In this document: positions 40,807 to 50,440 of the stretch, in pieces
Numbering within the stretch: position 1 is the first letter of the stretch
Layout of the letters: the number at the start of each line of letters is the position of its first letter
Origin: Flavobacteriaceae bacterium PS02336
Lineage (GTDB): Bacteria; Bacteroidota; Bacteroidia; Flavobacteriales; Flavobacteriaceae
Assembly (NCBI GenBank): GCA_029960065.1
Contig: JASCOF010000012.1
Coordinates: forward strand, 25,206 to 89,205
Length of the DNA: 64,000 nucleotides
Direction: 5' to 3'
Translations under genes and position numbers: made by a program
The notes under the pieces: generated by a model
What the model was told of the DNA's origin: nothing
The model's database searches: none
What the model saw: the letters and a program-made list of their open reading frames with translations, nothing else

Positions 40807-40838
40807 AAATCCTTTTATCAAAAACGACAACAGGATTT
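40807..40838 (-). terminator. terminator of the nucleoside permease gene
   Basis: A 7-base stem (40807-40813 with 40832-40838) has a long 18-base loop and runs into T on the minus strand; weaker than the others. Confidence 0.5.
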
Positions 40839-40865
40839 AAATATATTTTTTTTAAAAGATAATCA

Positions 40866-42242
40866 TTAATGACTCAAATTCTCAATTTCCTTTGGATCAT
40901 GTTTATGTTTAAACAAAACAGCAAAAGCGATAGCAATAACCAAAGCATAAGCCGCAAATGAAAGCCAGATCGTATGCCAGTCTTTCATTAAAATCGGATT
41001 CGTAAAAATTCCATCTGCAGAAACTGAATTTCCTTGTCCTTTTACAAATTCTAACATTTTAGAGTTTGTTGTATTTGTTTCTAAAAACCCTGCCAGTTCC
41101 GTTGTATTAGCAAAAGACTTTGTAAAGAAACGATCAATTGCCCAGCCAGAAGTTAAACTTCCTAAAACTGCTCCTACTCCATTGGTCATCATCATAAACA
41201 AACCTTGCGCAGAAGAACGAATTTTAGAATCGGTATTACTTTCAACGAATAAAGAACCTGAAATATTAAAGAAATCAAATGCCATTCCGTAAACGATACA
41301 AGAAAGGATAATCATCCATAAACCTCCAACAGGATCGCCAAAAGCAAATAATCCGAAACGTAAAACCCAAGCCAACATACTAATCAGCATAACTTGTTTG
41401 ATCCCGAAACGTCTCAAGAAAAACGGAATCGCTAAAATAAACAATGTTTCAGAAACTTGAGAAATCGACATAATAATAGTCGAATATTTGATTACAAACG
41501 AATCTGCATATTTTGGAAAATGTTTAAATTCATCTAAAAACACATCACCATACGCATTTGTCAATTGAAGTGCTCCTCCTAAAAACATAGAAAAAACAAA
41601 GAACAAAGCCATTTTATAATTTCCAAACAATTTAAACGACTCTAAACCAAGAGTTTCAATCCACGTTGCATTTTCTTTAATTAAACGCTGCGGTTCACAT
41701 TTTGGTAATGTAAAAGCATAAATTCCTAAAATTAAAGCACCAATTCCAGCAATATAAAACTGATATTCTGTTGCTTTACTTCCGCTCAAATTCGTAATCC
41801 ACATCGCAACAATAAAACCTATTGTTCCCCAAACACGGATTGGCGGAAAATCTTTTACTATATTTTTATTGTTTAATTTTAATGAAGTGTATGAAATTGA
41901 ATTACTTAATGCTATTGTCGGCATATAACAACACATTGCCAAAAGCATTACAATAATAAAAGTATCAGGAGTTGTAACTTGTGCAATTGTAAACAAAACA
42001 ACTGCGTATAAAATATGAAGAACCCCATATAATTTTTCAGCATTTACCCATCTGTCTGCAATAATACCTGTAAGAGTAGGCATAAAAAGAGAAGCGATTC
42101 CCATGGTTCCAAAAACTAATCCGAATTGAGTTCCTTCCCAGTTTTTTGTGCCAAACCAATAATTTCCTATTGTTATAAGCCAGGCTCCCCAAACAAAAAA
42201 TTGAAGAAAGCTCATTATAATCAATCTGTTTTTAATCCCCAT
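40866..42242 (-). CDS. nucleoside:proton symporter, NupG/XapB type
   Basis: The 458-residue protein is a 12-span permease of the nucleoside:H+ symporter family within the MFS superfamily. The N-terminus (QFFVWGAWLITIGNYWFGT, about 14-32) and the FGTMGIASLFMPTLTGIIADRW segment are characteristic of NupG. It is longer than E. coli NupG (418) because of an extra loop near residues 370-415. It should import purine and pyrimidine nucleosides. It lies about 70 bases downstream of cmk on the same strand, which suits a link to nucleotide salvage. Confidence 0.88.
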   Translation of the reverse strand: MGIKNRLIIMSFLQFFVWGAWLITIGNYWFGTKNWEGTQFGLVFGTMGIASLFMPTLTGIIADRWVNAEKLYGVLHILYAVVLFTIAQVTTPDTFIIVMLLAMCCYMPTIALSNSISYTSLKLNNKNIVKDFPPIRVWGTIGFIVAMWITNLSGSKATEYQFYIAGIGALILGIYAFTLPKCEPQRLIKENATWIETLGLESFKLFGNYKMALFFVFSMFLGGALQLTNAYGDVFLDEFKHFPKYADSFVIKYSTIIMSISQVSETLFILAIPFFLRRFGIKQVMLISMLAWVLRFGLFAFGDPVGGLWMIILSCIVYGMAFDFFNISGSLFVESNTDSKIRSSAQGLFMMMTNGVGAVLGSLTSGWAIDRFFTKSFANTTELAGFLETNTTNSKMLEFVKGQGNSVSADGIFTNPILMKDWHTIWLSFAAYALVIAIAFAVLFKHKHDPKEIENLSH

Positions 42243-42311
42243 ATAGATAAAAATTGTCTTTAGTAAAAATGAAGCGGTAAAACTACCATTAAAAATAATA
42301 TCTGCAAAAAA

Positions 42312-43004
42312 TTATATTGTTTTAACAACATCATTTACCAATTCTAAAACAGCTGCAAATTGTTCCTCTTTATTTAAGTAAGAATTATCTATCTCAATTG
42401 CATCATCAGCTATTATTAAGGGAGAATCTTCGCGATGTGTATCCATATGATCTCGATCAACTACGTTTTTCAAAACTTCTTCGTAAGTAACATTATCTCC
42501 TTTTTGCTGCAATTCATCAAAGCGTCTTTGTGCACGTGTTTCCGCACTTGCAGTCATGAAAATTTTAAGTTCAGCATTCGGAAAAACTACGGTTCCAATA
42601 TCACGACCGTCCATAACTATCGCTTTATTGGTTCCCATTTCTTGCTGTTGTTCCACTAATTTGGAACGAACTTCCGAAACAGCAGCCACTTGGCTCACAA
42701 AATTAGAAACTTCAATCGTTCTTATTTGCTTTTCAACATTTTCTCCATTCAAATACATTTCGGCAAAACCTAAATCTCCATTAAATCGAAACTCTAATTT
42801 AATATCAGATAATGCTTCAATTAAAGCTTCTTTCTTAAAAAAATCTGCTGCTATTAAATTGTGCTGCATTGCAAAATAGGCTACAGCACGATACATCGCT
42901 CCTGTGTCAACATAAACATATTCTAGTTCTTTTGCTAATTGTTTAGCTAAAGTACTTTTTCCTGTAGATGAAAATCCGTCGATTGCAATGGTAATTTTTT
43001 TCAA
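42312..43004 (-). CDS. cmk: cytidylate kinase
   Basis: The 230-residue enzyme phosphorylates CMP and dCMP with ATP. The P-loop GFSSTGKST (10-18) replaces the usual GPSGSGKST. The CMP-binding residues lie in VDTGAMYRA (33-41), MDGRDIGTVVFP (about 130-141), and RRFDEL, and the LID arginines in VDRDHMDTHREDSPL. Length is normal. It is followed by the nucleoside permease gene and preceded by the L,D-transpeptidase pair; cmk near porQ is a common flavobacterial order. Confidence 0.95.
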   Translation of the reverse strand: MKKITIAIDGFSSTGKSTLAKQLAKELEYVYVDTGAMYRAVAYFAMQHNLIAADFFKKEALIEALSDIKLEFRFNGDLGFAEMYLNGENVEKQIRTIEVSNFVSQVAAVSEVRSKLVEQQQEMGTNKAIVMDGRDIGTVVFPNAELKIFMTASAETRAQRRFDELQQKGDNVTYEEVLKNVVDRDHMDTHREDSPLIIADDAIEIDNSYLNKEEQFAAVLELVNDVVKTI

Positions 43005-43050
43005 TTTTTTATTTTTAAAATTTATTCTATTATGTAAGTTCTGCTAAGTG

Positions 43051-43656
43051 TTAATAATAAATATTCATCAAAATTTCAGAGTCAGAGCTATCTATTATTT
43101 TAGCTATTCTTTCGAAATATTTCTTATTGACCATCGGACACCCAAAACTATTGCAAATGTAACCATCTTTCTCTTTATATGGAACATCATAATAGTAATG
43201 AAAAACTATATCTCTTTTGAAAGCGTTATTATTCGTTGAGTCTAAACCATACAACTTATAAGCTTTTCCAAACTTTCCATTATAATGATTTCCGACATAA
43301 TATTTTCCTAACGAAGTACTTAATGAATTGGGAACATTGCTAAATTTCAATTTTCCTTTAATTCCTGTTTCAGAACCAGAACCATGCGCAACTAAGCCTT
43401 TATCAATAATTTTATTTTCTTTCAAATCATAAACAAAAAATCTGTTCTTTCCCGATGGAATTTTCATGTCTATAAGAAAAGCGATTCTTTTATTATAGTC
43501 AGAATTACAATTCAATATTTTTCGAACTTCATTCACTTGATATTCAATTCTTTTATCAGCGTCAGAAGTAGAAAAAATCTCTTTTTTATCAGATATAAAC
43601 AAATAAGCAATACTAATTGCCACAAGCAAAACTCCAATAAAAAGTTTTTTTTTCAT
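43051..43656 (-). CDS. L,D-transpeptidase-like (YkuD-type) protein, copy A
   Basis: The 201-residue protein is paralogous to the gene at 43746 (more than half of residues identical by eye). It has an N-terminal span or signal (5-21) and a murein L,D-transpeptidase catalytic-like domain with the block GKNRFFVYDLKENKIIDKG, HGSGSET, the putative base His153 and the nucleophile Cys173. The usual SHGC motif is SFGC here (Ser170-Phe171-Gly172-Cys173), so the His next to the Cys is lost. I start at 43656 rather than 43692 because the KKK signal begins there. Confidence 0.8.
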   Translation of the reverse strand: MKKKLFIGVLLVAISIAYLFISDKKEIFSTSDADKRIEYQVNEVRKILNCNSDYNKRIAFLIDMKIPSGKNRFFVYDLKENKIIDKGLVAHGSGSETGIKGKLKFSNVPNSLSTSLGKYYVGNHYNGKFGKAYKLYGLDSTNNNAFKRDIVFHYYYDVPYKEKDGYICNSFGCPMVNKKYFERIAKIIDSSDSEILMNIYY

Positions 43657-43668
43657 TACAATTAAATT

Positions 43669-43720
43669 CAAAAAAAAACTTTTTATCGTCAAAAAATTAA
43701 ATAGTTTCGACGATAAAAAG
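43669..43720 (-). terminator. strong hairpin between the two L,D-transpeptidase genes
   Basis: A perfect 12-base stem (43679-43690 with 43709-43720) is followed on the minus strand by a run of T, ending only 13 bases before the ATG of the downstream paralogue, so that gene depends on read-through or on a promoter inside the hairpin. Confidence 0.75.
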
Positions 43721-43745
43721 CTATACGTTTCTTTTAATTATGTTC

Positions 43746-44348
43746 TTAATAATAAATATCCATCAAGATATTTGATTTAGAATTATCAATAATCTTTTCT
43801 ATTCTTTTAAAGAATTTTTCATTAACCATTGGACATCCATGACTATTACTGATATAATAATCCTGCTCTTCTAAAGGAACGGCAGAATAATGATGAAGTA
43901 CAATTGCTCTTTTTAAAGCATTATTGTTACTTTCTTCTAAACCGGCTAATCGGTATGCTTTTCCAAAAATACCTTTATATGTTTTTCCAACTGCGTATCT
44001 TCCTAATGCAGTACAGTTAGAATTTGGCATATTACTGAATTTCAACATCCCTTTAACTCCTGTTTCAGAACCCGATCCGTGTGCCACTAAACCTTGATCT
44101 ATAATCTGGTCTTTCTCTAAATCATAAACAAAAAAGCGATTTTTTCCAGAAGGAATTTTCATATCAATAAGAAAGGTGATTTTTTGATTGTACTTATGAT
44201 CAATATCAATCATGTTTTTTATATTGATTATCCTGCTGTTAATTCTTTCCATTTCTACTGAAGAAATGCTTTCATCTTCTTTAAACGAAAGATTTGAACC
44301 CGTAAAAAAGCTTACCGTTACAACTAAAAATAAATAGAATATTTTCAT
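43746..44348 (-). CDS. L,D-transpeptidase-like (YkuD-type) protein, copy B
   Basis: The 200-residue protein has a signal peptide (1-20) and the YkuD_2-type catalytic domain with GKNRFFVYDLEKDQIIDQG (69-86), HGSGSETG (90-97), the candidate base His152/His153 and the complete SHGC motif (169-172, nucleophile Cys172). Such enzymes cross-link or anchor proteins to peptidoglycan, or are relatives with other acyl-transfer roles. It begins 4 bases after the stop codon of porQ, so it is likely in one operon with porQ. Confidence 0.87.
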   Translation of the reverse strand: MKIFYLFLVVTVSFFTGSNLSFKEDESISSVEMERINSRIINIKNMIDIDHKYNQKITFLIDMKIPSGKNRFFVYDLEKDQIIDQGLVAHGSGSETGVKGMLKFSNMPNSNCTALGRYAVGKTYKGIFGKAYRLAGLEESNNNALKRAIVLHHYSAVPLEEQDYYISNSHGCPMVNEKFFKRIEKIIDNSKSNILMDIYY

Positions 44349-44352
44349 ATAA

Positions 44353-45372
44353 CTACTGAAAATTTAAAATTAGACCAAAAAGACTTGTGTTAGCTGCCAA
44401 TGTATATCTTGAATACGAATAATTAAATTTTAACTTATTCAATTTTAAACCAAAACCTAATGAAACTCCAGAAAAATTACGCTGTTCATCAACTCTAAGC
44501 TCTTCTCCTCTTCTAAAATTATAACCTACTCTCAGGTTAAAGGCTCTTTTAGGAAAAAGCTCTACACCAAAAGCAACATGCCTTAAAGCATTATTAAAAA
44601 AAGAAACTTTTTCATTACTTGTTGATCCATCAATATTGGTTTCACCTCGATTTGGATTTGAAAAAGAGATGTTCCACTGCTGTAAATTTTCTAAGGTAAG
44701 ATGCCAGCGAATTGGAACATGTTCTAATTCCTGTGAAATACCAGCAACGATTTCAAAAGGTAAATTCTCTTTTATACCGGAATAAGTTGTAAACTGCGTT
44801 CCAATGTTACGAAAAACCAATCCGTAATTGATATCATTTTTTTCGTCTAAATACAACAGACCTAAATCAACAGCACCTCCAATAGAATTATAACTTTCCA
44901 ATGATGATGTTATTAATTTTGCATTGGCTCCTATATAAAAATCTGTAAAAGGAACGTTGTACGAATATCCTAAAGTAAGCGCACCTTCGCTTCCTGTAAA
45001 GCTAGAAGTTGCCTGACCATTCTCATCGTACCCTTCAAAAGATCCATAATTTACATAACTAATACCTGCGTAAAAAGTCTGCACGTGTCTATCATATGTG
45101 TAAGCATATGAAGCTGTACCGTAAGATGCTTCTCCATAGTAACTTCCGTAATTCATTGCCAAATGATTGTCCATATCTGCGTTTATAAGTGCGGGATTAG
45201 ACATGGCTTGATTAACATCTTCATCATATATTGTAATAATATCTCCTCCTAACGCCGCCTGTCTTGGTGAAGTTGTTAAATTTAAAAATTGATAGGTGTA
45301 ACGTCCTCCAACTTGTCCGAAAGAAACCGAACAAATTAGCATCATAAAAAATAAAACGATCTGTCTTAACAT
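44353..45372 (-). CDS. porQ: type IX secretion system protein PorQ
   Basis: The 339-residue protein has a signal peptide (MLRQIVLFFMMLICSVSFGQ) and a PorV/FadL-like outer-membrane barrel. The start of the mature protein, GGRYTYQFLNLTTSPRQAALGGD, and the signatures NPALIN and LFGLILNF are those of PorQ, which with PorU, PorV and PorZ attaches cargo to the cell surface. A longer frame to 45435 is rejected because a -7 element (45411-45418) lies between the starts. PorQ is found only in Bacteroidota with T9SS, so the organism must secrete CTD proteins. Confidence 0.94.
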   Translation of the reverse strand: MLRQIVLFFMMLICSVSFGQVGGRYTYQFLNLTTSPRQAALGGDIITIYDEDVNQAMSNPALINADMDNHLAMNYGSYYGEASYGTASYAYTYDRHVQTFYAGISYVNYGSFEGYDENGQATSSFTGSEGALTLGYSYNVPFTDFYIGANAKLITSSLESYNSIGGAVDLGLLYLDEKNDINYGLVFRNIGTQFTTYSGIKENLPFEIVAGISQELEHVPIRWHLTLENLQQWNISFSNPNRGETNIDGSTSNEKVSFFNNALRHVAFGVELFPKRAFNLRVGYNFRRGEELRVDEQRNFSGVSLGFGLKLNKLKFNYSYSRYTLAANTSLFGLILNFQ

Positions 45373-45410
45373 GTTTTTTGGAACGTTCCTATGTGGGAAT
45401 AACGCAAATA

Positions 45411-45418
45411 CAAAGATA
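45411..45418 (-). promoter_or_regulatory. -7 element of porQ
   Basis: TATCTTTG fits TAnnTTTG, 38 bases before the ATG at 45372. A -33 TTTG is 14 bases further up, shorter than usual. Confidence 0.4.
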
Positions 45419-45464
45419 AAATTATATAACAGCAAAAATAAAATTAAGCATTAAATAAATTCCA

Positions 45465-45525
45465 ATAAAAAAATCCAAATTCCAACCGTTTGATTTACAG
45501 TTTGGAATTTGGATTTTAGATTTTT
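45465..45525. terminator. long hairpin terminator between lon and porQ
   Basis: AAATCCAAATTCCAA (45471-45485) pairs with TTGGAATTTGGATTT (45502-45516) as a 15-base stem, with T runs on both sides, and would end the lon transcript. Confidence 0.82.
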
Positions 45526-45545
45526 TTTGAATTTAAAACTGAAGT

Positions 45546-47999
45546 TTATTTCAATATTTTTGCATTTTTAACACTTTGATCTGTTAATGCAATTGCTAAA
45601 ACTTCACTCATTTCTTTTACATAATGAAATGTCAGTCCTTCTAAATACTCCGCTTTAATTTCATCAATATCACTTTTATTTTCATGACAAAGAATAATTT
45701 CTTTGATTCCTGCTCTTTTAGCAGCTAAGATTTTTTCTTTAATACCGCCAACAGGCAATACTTTTCCACGTAAAGTAATTTCTCCCGTCATTGCTAAACT
45801 TTTCTTTATCTTCTTCTGAGTTAAAAGAGAGACTAAAGAAGTCAGCATGGCAATACCAGCACTTGGTCCATCTTTTGGTGTTGCTCCTTCCGGCACATGC
45901 AGGTGAATATTATATTTTTGGAAAATCTCGGTACTTAGTCCTAATTTCTTCGCATTTGCTTTAATATATTCTAAGGCAATTGTTGCCGATTCTTTCATTA
46001 CTGTACCTAGATTTCCTGTTAGAGCTAAAGACCCTTTTCCTTCCGAAATCAAAGATTCAATAAACAAAATATCACCGCCGACGCTTGTCCAAGCTAAACC
46101 AGTTACTACACCCGCCACATCATTATTTTCATATTTATCACGTTCCAATCTCGGAACTCCTAAAATTGTAACAATATCTTCGTCGGTAACTTTTTTGTTG
46201 TACTCTTCTTCCATCGCTACAGATTTTGCAGCGTTTCTGATAACTTGAGCAATTTTAGTTTCTAAATTACGAACACCAGATTCTCTTGTATAGCCTTCAA
46301 CGATTTTTTCTAATTGTTTTTTACCAATAGTTAAATCTTTTGACGTTAAACCATGTGCTTCTAATTGTTTTGGAAATAAATGTCTTTTAGCAATTTCTAC
46401 TTTTTCTTCAATAGTATAACCAGACATTTTAATAACTTCCATTCTATCACGCAAAGCAGGCTGAATTGATGCCATATTATTAGAAGTCGCAATAAACATT
46501 ACCTTAGATAAATCATATCCCATTTCAAGGAAATTATCATAAAAAGCATTATTTTGTTCCGGATCTAAAACTTCCAATAAAGCCGATGATGGATCACCAC
46601 TGTTACCGCTTGATAATTTATCAATTTCGTCTAAAATAAATACTGGATTTGAAGTACCCGCCTTTTTTAAACTTTGAATAATTCTTCCAGGCATTGCTCC
46701 AATATATGTTTTTCTGTGTCCGCGAATTTCAGCCTCATCGCGTAAACCTCCTAATGAAATACGAACATATTCACGTCCTAAAGCTTCGGCAACCGAACGT
46801 CCGATAGAAGTTTTACCGACTCCCGGAGGTCCTGTTAAACATATGATTGGTGATTTCATGTCATTTCGCAATTTTAAAACTGCCAAATGCTCAATCATTC
46901 TTTTCTTCACTTCTTCAAGACCAAAATGATCTTTATCTAATATTTTCTGAGCAAGTTTTAAATCGAACTTATCTTTTGAATATTCGCCCCAAGGCAATTC
47001 TAAAAATAATTCTAAGTAATTTCTTTGAATTCCAAAATCAGGAGATTGTGGATTCATGCGGCGCATTTTAGACAATTCTTTTTCGAAATGTTTCTGCGTT
47101 TTTTCGTCCCACTTTTTGGTTTTTGCTTTCAGACCCATTTCGTCCATTTCCTCTTCCTGCGAAACACCTCCCAATTCTTCCTGAATGGTTTTCATTTGCT
47201 GATGAAGGAAATATTCTCTTTGCTGCTGATCCAAGTCAAAACGAACTTTAGACTGGATGTCATTCTTCAATTCTAATTTTTGAAGTTCCACATTCATGTA
47301 ACGCAACGTTTCTAAAGCACGTTCTTTTAATCCATTTATTGATAAAAGACCTTGTTTTTCTTTTACTGATAAATTCATATTAGAAGAAACGAAATTGATT
47401 AAAAACGATTGGCTTTCAATATTTTTAATCGCAAAAGTTGCTTCAGATGGAATGTTTGGACTTTCTTTAATAATTTGAATTGCTAATTCTTTTACAGAAT
47501 CTAAAATTGCAGTAAATTCAGAATCATTTTCATCAGGACGCTCTTCTGCAACTTCTTTAATAGTAGCAGTCATGTAAGGTTCTTCTAAAATAACTTCATC
47601 AATTTCGAAGCGTTTTTTACCTTGAAGAATAACTGTAACATTTCCGTCAGGCATTTTTAAAACGCGTAAAATACGAGCTACAGTTCCTATTTTGTGAATG
47701 TCATCTTTTGATGGATCTTCGTCTTCTTCGTTAATTTGAGATACAACACCAATTATTTTTCCGCCAGCATTGGCATCATTAATCAATTTAATAGATTTAT
47801 CTCTTCCCGCAGAAATAGGTATTACAACTCCAGGGAATAAAACAGTATTGCGTAAAGGTAAAATTGGCAGAGAAACAGGAAGTTCTTCATTATTCATTTC
47901 CTCTTCATCCTCAGGAGTTAATAATGGAATTAATTCTGCTTCTGAATCAAATTCTTGAAGTGACAGATTGTCAATAGTAAGTATTTTATGATTTGACAT
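45546..47999 (-). CDS. lon: ATP-dependent protease Lon
   Basis: The 817-residue protein is a complete LonA protease: the N-terminal substrate domain (about 30-240), AAA+ module with Walker A GPPGVGKTSIG (about 390-400) and Walker B VFILDEIDKL, and the C-terminal serine-lysine protease with the catalytic Ser in GPSAGIAM (about 713) and Lys in GGIKEKILAA (about 756). Length matches the family (about 780-820). It degrades misfolded and regulatory proteins. The upstream region has no recognisable heat-shock element. Confidence 0.97.
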   Translation of the reverse strand: MSNHKILTIDNLSLQEFDSEAELIPLLTPEDEEEMNNEELPVSLPILPLRNTVLFPGVVIPISAGRDKSIKLINDANAGGKIIGVVSQINEEDEDPSKDDIHKIGTVARILRVLKMPDGNVTVILQGKKRFEIDEVILEEPYMTATIKEVAEERPDENDSEFTAILDSVKELAIQIIKESPNIPSEATFAIKNIESQSFLINFVSSNMNLSVKEKQGLLSINGLKERALETLRYMNVELQKLELKNDIQSKVRFDLDQQQREYFLHQQMKTIQEELGGVSQEEEMDEMGLKAKTKKWDEKTQKHFEKELSKMRRMNPQSPDFGIQRNYLELFLELPWGEYSKDKFDLKLAQKILDKDHFGLEEVKKRMIEHLAVLKLRNDMKSPIICLTGPPGVGKTSIGRSVAEALGREYVRISLGGLRDEAEIRGHRKTYIGAMPGRIIQSLKKAGTSNPVFILDEIDKLSSGNSGDPSSALLEVLDPEQNNAFYDNFLEMGYDLSKVMFIATSNNMASIQPALRDRMEVIKMSGYTIEEKVEIAKRHLFPKQLEAHGLTSKDLTIGKKQLEKIVEGYTRESGVRNLETKIAQVIRNAAKSVAMEEEYNKKVTDEDIVTILGVPRLERDKYENNDVAGVVTGLAWTSVGGDILFIESLISEGKGSLALTGNLGTVMKESATIALEYIKANAKKLGLSTEIFQKYNIHLHVPEGATPKDGPSAGIAMLTSLVSLLTQKKIKKSLAMTGEITLRGKVLPVGGIKEKILAAKRAGIKEIILCHENKSDIDEIKAEYLEGLTFHYVKEMSEVLAIALTDQSVKNAKILK

Positions 48000-48273
48000 A
48001 ATAATATATAAGTCGTTTTGTCATTAAAAAATTTATGCTATCTGTAAAATGGGCATTGCATTGCGAAGTTTTATTCGAAAACATAACATGTTTTTCAATT
48101 ACAAGATAGGTCATAAAAATAGACAATCATTATGCCAAATGCAAAATAAGTCAGTTCTAAAATTTGATTTTGGTGTTTATTGCATCGCATTTGAAAAAAA
48201 ATAAAATTAATTTTATAAAAACTGTAACAAACAAAAAAAAGCAAAGTCCTTTATAAAAACCAAAAGCCACTAC

Positions 48274-48828
48274 TTGAGTCAAAACAACCAAAATATCGAA
48301 GAACTAATTGCGCTTTGCAAAAACAACAATCAAAAAGCGCAGTTCGAAATTTATAATCGCTATTGCAAGGCGATGTATAATGTAGCTTACCGTATTGTAA
48401 AAGATGAACATTTTGCACAAGACGTCATGCAGGAAGGATTCTTAAAGGCTTTTACTAAAATTAATGACTATAAGCAAGAAGTGGCTTTTGGAGCATGGTT
48501 AAAAAAAATAATCATCAATTATAGCATCGATTTTTACAGGAAAAACAATTCTTTTCAAGTGGAAGACTTGAGTAAACAACTTTATAAAATCGAAGAAAAT
48601 GATGGAATTATTTCTGAAAACATCGACTTAAACAATCTAAAAGTAAAACAGGTTCTTGATACCATTTTGCAGTTGAAAGATAATTATAGAATGGTACTGA
48701 CTCTTTTTTACATTGAAGGCTACGATCAAGAAGAAATCTGTGAAATATTAAACATTACGTACGCTAATTGCAGAACAACTTTGAGCAGAGCAAAAGATAG
48801 TTTAAGAAGAAAATTAGAAGAAATATAA
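48274..48828 (+). CDS. ECF-type RNA polymerase sigma factor
   Basis: The 184-residue protein is an ECF sigma-70 factor with region 2 at about 25-90 (AQDVMQEGFLKAF) and region 4 at about 125-182 (GYDQEEICEILNITYANCRTTLSRAK). The start is TTG at 48274; no ATG exists upstream in frame and this gives the normal N-terminal extension MSQNNQNIEEL. It begins an operon with a membrane anti-sigma-like gene, a DUF4097 protein and a head-GIN protein, so these are probably its products and targets. Confidence 0.9.
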   Translation: MSQNNQNIEELIALCKNNNQKAQFEIYNRYCKAMYNVAYRIVKDEHFAQDVMQEGFLKAFTKINDYKQEVAFGAWLKKIIINYSIDFYRKNNSFQVEDLSKQLYKIEENDGIISENIDLNNLKVKQVLDTILQLKDNYRMVLTLFYIEGYDQEEICEILNITYANCRTTLSRAKDSLRRKLEEI

Positions 48829-48842
48829 AATGATTTGGAATT

Positions 48843-49376
48843 ATGAGAAATGAAAAAGACAATTTAGACGAATTATTCAGCAAGTTTGAAAATCAATGGG
48901 ATGTTCAGGAATTAAATTCAGAGCATCAAATGGATTTTATGCAAAAACTAAATAAAAAAGAACCTAAGAAGAAATATTGGCTTGTAACGGCAATTGCCGC
49001 TTCGATTGTATTAATGCTGGGTGTCTCTATTTTTTACAAAAATGAAAAACCAAAAGAATTCAAATTTGCTTCTAAAGAAACTAAACGGACAGATTCTATT
49101 TTCAATATTCTAATTGACAATGAACTAGTTAAATTAAAAGAAAAAAGTTCGCCAGAAAACGAACAGATTATTAATGATGCATTAAACCAAATGAAAAGCT
49201 TTGATGCTGATTACCAAAAAATCATTAATGAACTGCAGAAAAATGGCGAAAACAAACAGATTATTTACGCTATGATCAGCAATCTGCAAACCCGGATTTC
49301 TTTTTTACAGACTGTTCTCCAAAGAATTGAAGACAACGAAAAATTAAAAAACACATCGCATGAAAAAACACTATAA
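48843..49376 (+). CDS. membrane anti-sigma-like protein
   Basis: The 177-residue protein has a cytoplasmic N-terminus (1-43), a span at about 45-62 and a periplasmic, lysine/glutamate-rich helical region (about 70-177). No zinc motif is present. Position directly after a sigma gene and membrane topology make an anti-sigma factor most likely. Its end overlaps the following DUF4097 gene by 17 bases, which implies translational coupling. The identification is by context only. Confidence 0.72.
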   Translation: MRNEKDNLDELFSKFENQWDVQELNSEHQMDFMQKLNKKEPKKKYWLVTAIAASIVLMLGVSIFYKNEKPKEFKFASKETKRTDSIFNILIDNELVKLKEKSSPENEQIINDALNQMKSFDADYQKIINELQKNGENKQIIYAMISNLQTRISFLQTVLQRIEDNEKLKNTSHEKTL

Positions 49377-50421
49377 CTTACTAATTTTATTTCTTTTGAT
49401 TCCTTTTTTAGGATTTTCAAATGACGATACATTTATTACTAAACAAAAAACGATTAAAAAAACGTACATCGTAAATCCTAATGCAGGAATTGACATTGAA
49501 AATAAATATGGAAATATCTCTGTATCAACATGGGATGAAGATAAAATTGATTTAGACATCACAATTAAAGTTAACGGTCCAAACGAGAATTGGGTTAACG
49601 AACGATTAAACAGTATTGATGTTAATATTACAGCGCTTAAAGGAATGGTTACAGCCGTGACTACTCTTGGAAATTCTACTTTCAAAAGCAAAGGCAGCAA
49701 TAACAGTTTTGAGATTAATTATGTTATCAAAATACCTAAAAACGGAACCGTAAAAATCAACAACAAATACGGAAATATAACCACTCTAACTTTAGAAGGC
49801 TCTACTGATATCAGCTGTAAATATGGAAAAGTTACACTTGGAAAATTAAACAATCAAAATAATAAAATAAATATTGAGTATTGTCAAAATTCATCTATTG
49901 ATTATATCAAAAATGGCTTAATCGCTGCTCGTTATTCTGGCTTAAAAATAAACGATTCTGGGAATTTAAATTTTGATACAAATTATACTGATCTAGTCAT
50001 TTCAGATGCTCAAAACATTAAATATGAATGCAATTATGGGGATTTGAAATTTCAAAAAGTGAATTCATGTACCGGATCAGGAAATTATCTGACGGTTTCA
50101 GTTGCTGAAGTTTCAAATAGTTTAAATATAGATACAAATTACAGTAAAGTTACGATTGGCACATTAACTGAAAAAGCGAAAAATGTCAATATTAATTCTG
50201 GATATACAGATATTACATTAGGCTACAATTACAACTATGCATTTGATTTTGATATTAATACTAAATATGCAAGTATTAAAAATAGTAATGACTTAGAAAT
50301 TAATGTAAATGAAACTAAAAACAGCTCAAAAAATATTAGCGGATTCCATAAAAAGAAAGGTCAGAATAAAGTAGTAATTAATTCGACTTACGGAAACGTA
50401 TCATTAGTAAAAAAACAATAA
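49360..50421 (+). CDS. secreted DUF4097-type beta-helix protein
   Basis: The 353-residue protein has a signal peptide (1-20, PFLGFSND) followed by regularly spaced strands of the type KYGNIS, KYGNIT, KYGKVT, NYGDLK, TYGNVS, repeating about every 20-40 residues. This matches DUF4097, predicted to fold as a right-handed beta-helix. The function is unknown. It is the third gene of the sigma-factor operon and may be an envelope protein induced by the sigma factor. Confidence 0.83.
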   Translation: MKKHYNLLILFLLIPFLGFSNDDTFITKQKTIKKTYIVNPNAGIDIENKYGNISVSTWDEDKIDLDITIKVNGPNENWVNERLNSIDVNITALKGMVTAVTTLGNSTFKSKGSNNSFEINYVIKIPKNGTVKINNKYGNITTLTLEGSTDISCKYGKVTLGKLNNQNNKINIEYCQNSSIDYIKNGLIAARYSGLKINDSGNLNFDTNYTDLVISDAQNIKYECNYGDLKFQKVNSCTGSGNYLTVSVAEVSNSLNIDTNYSKVTIGTLTEKAKNVNINSGYTDITLGYNYNYAFDFDINTKYASIKNSNDLEINVNETKNSSKNISGFHKKKGQNKVVINSTYGNVSLVKKQ

Positions 50422-50440
50422 TTTTAAACAATCAAAAACC

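Noticed and set aside
49371..49700. minus-strand 109-codon frame over the DUF4097 gene start
   Set aside because: Shadow of the real gene; the signal peptide and operon spacing support the plus-strand frame.
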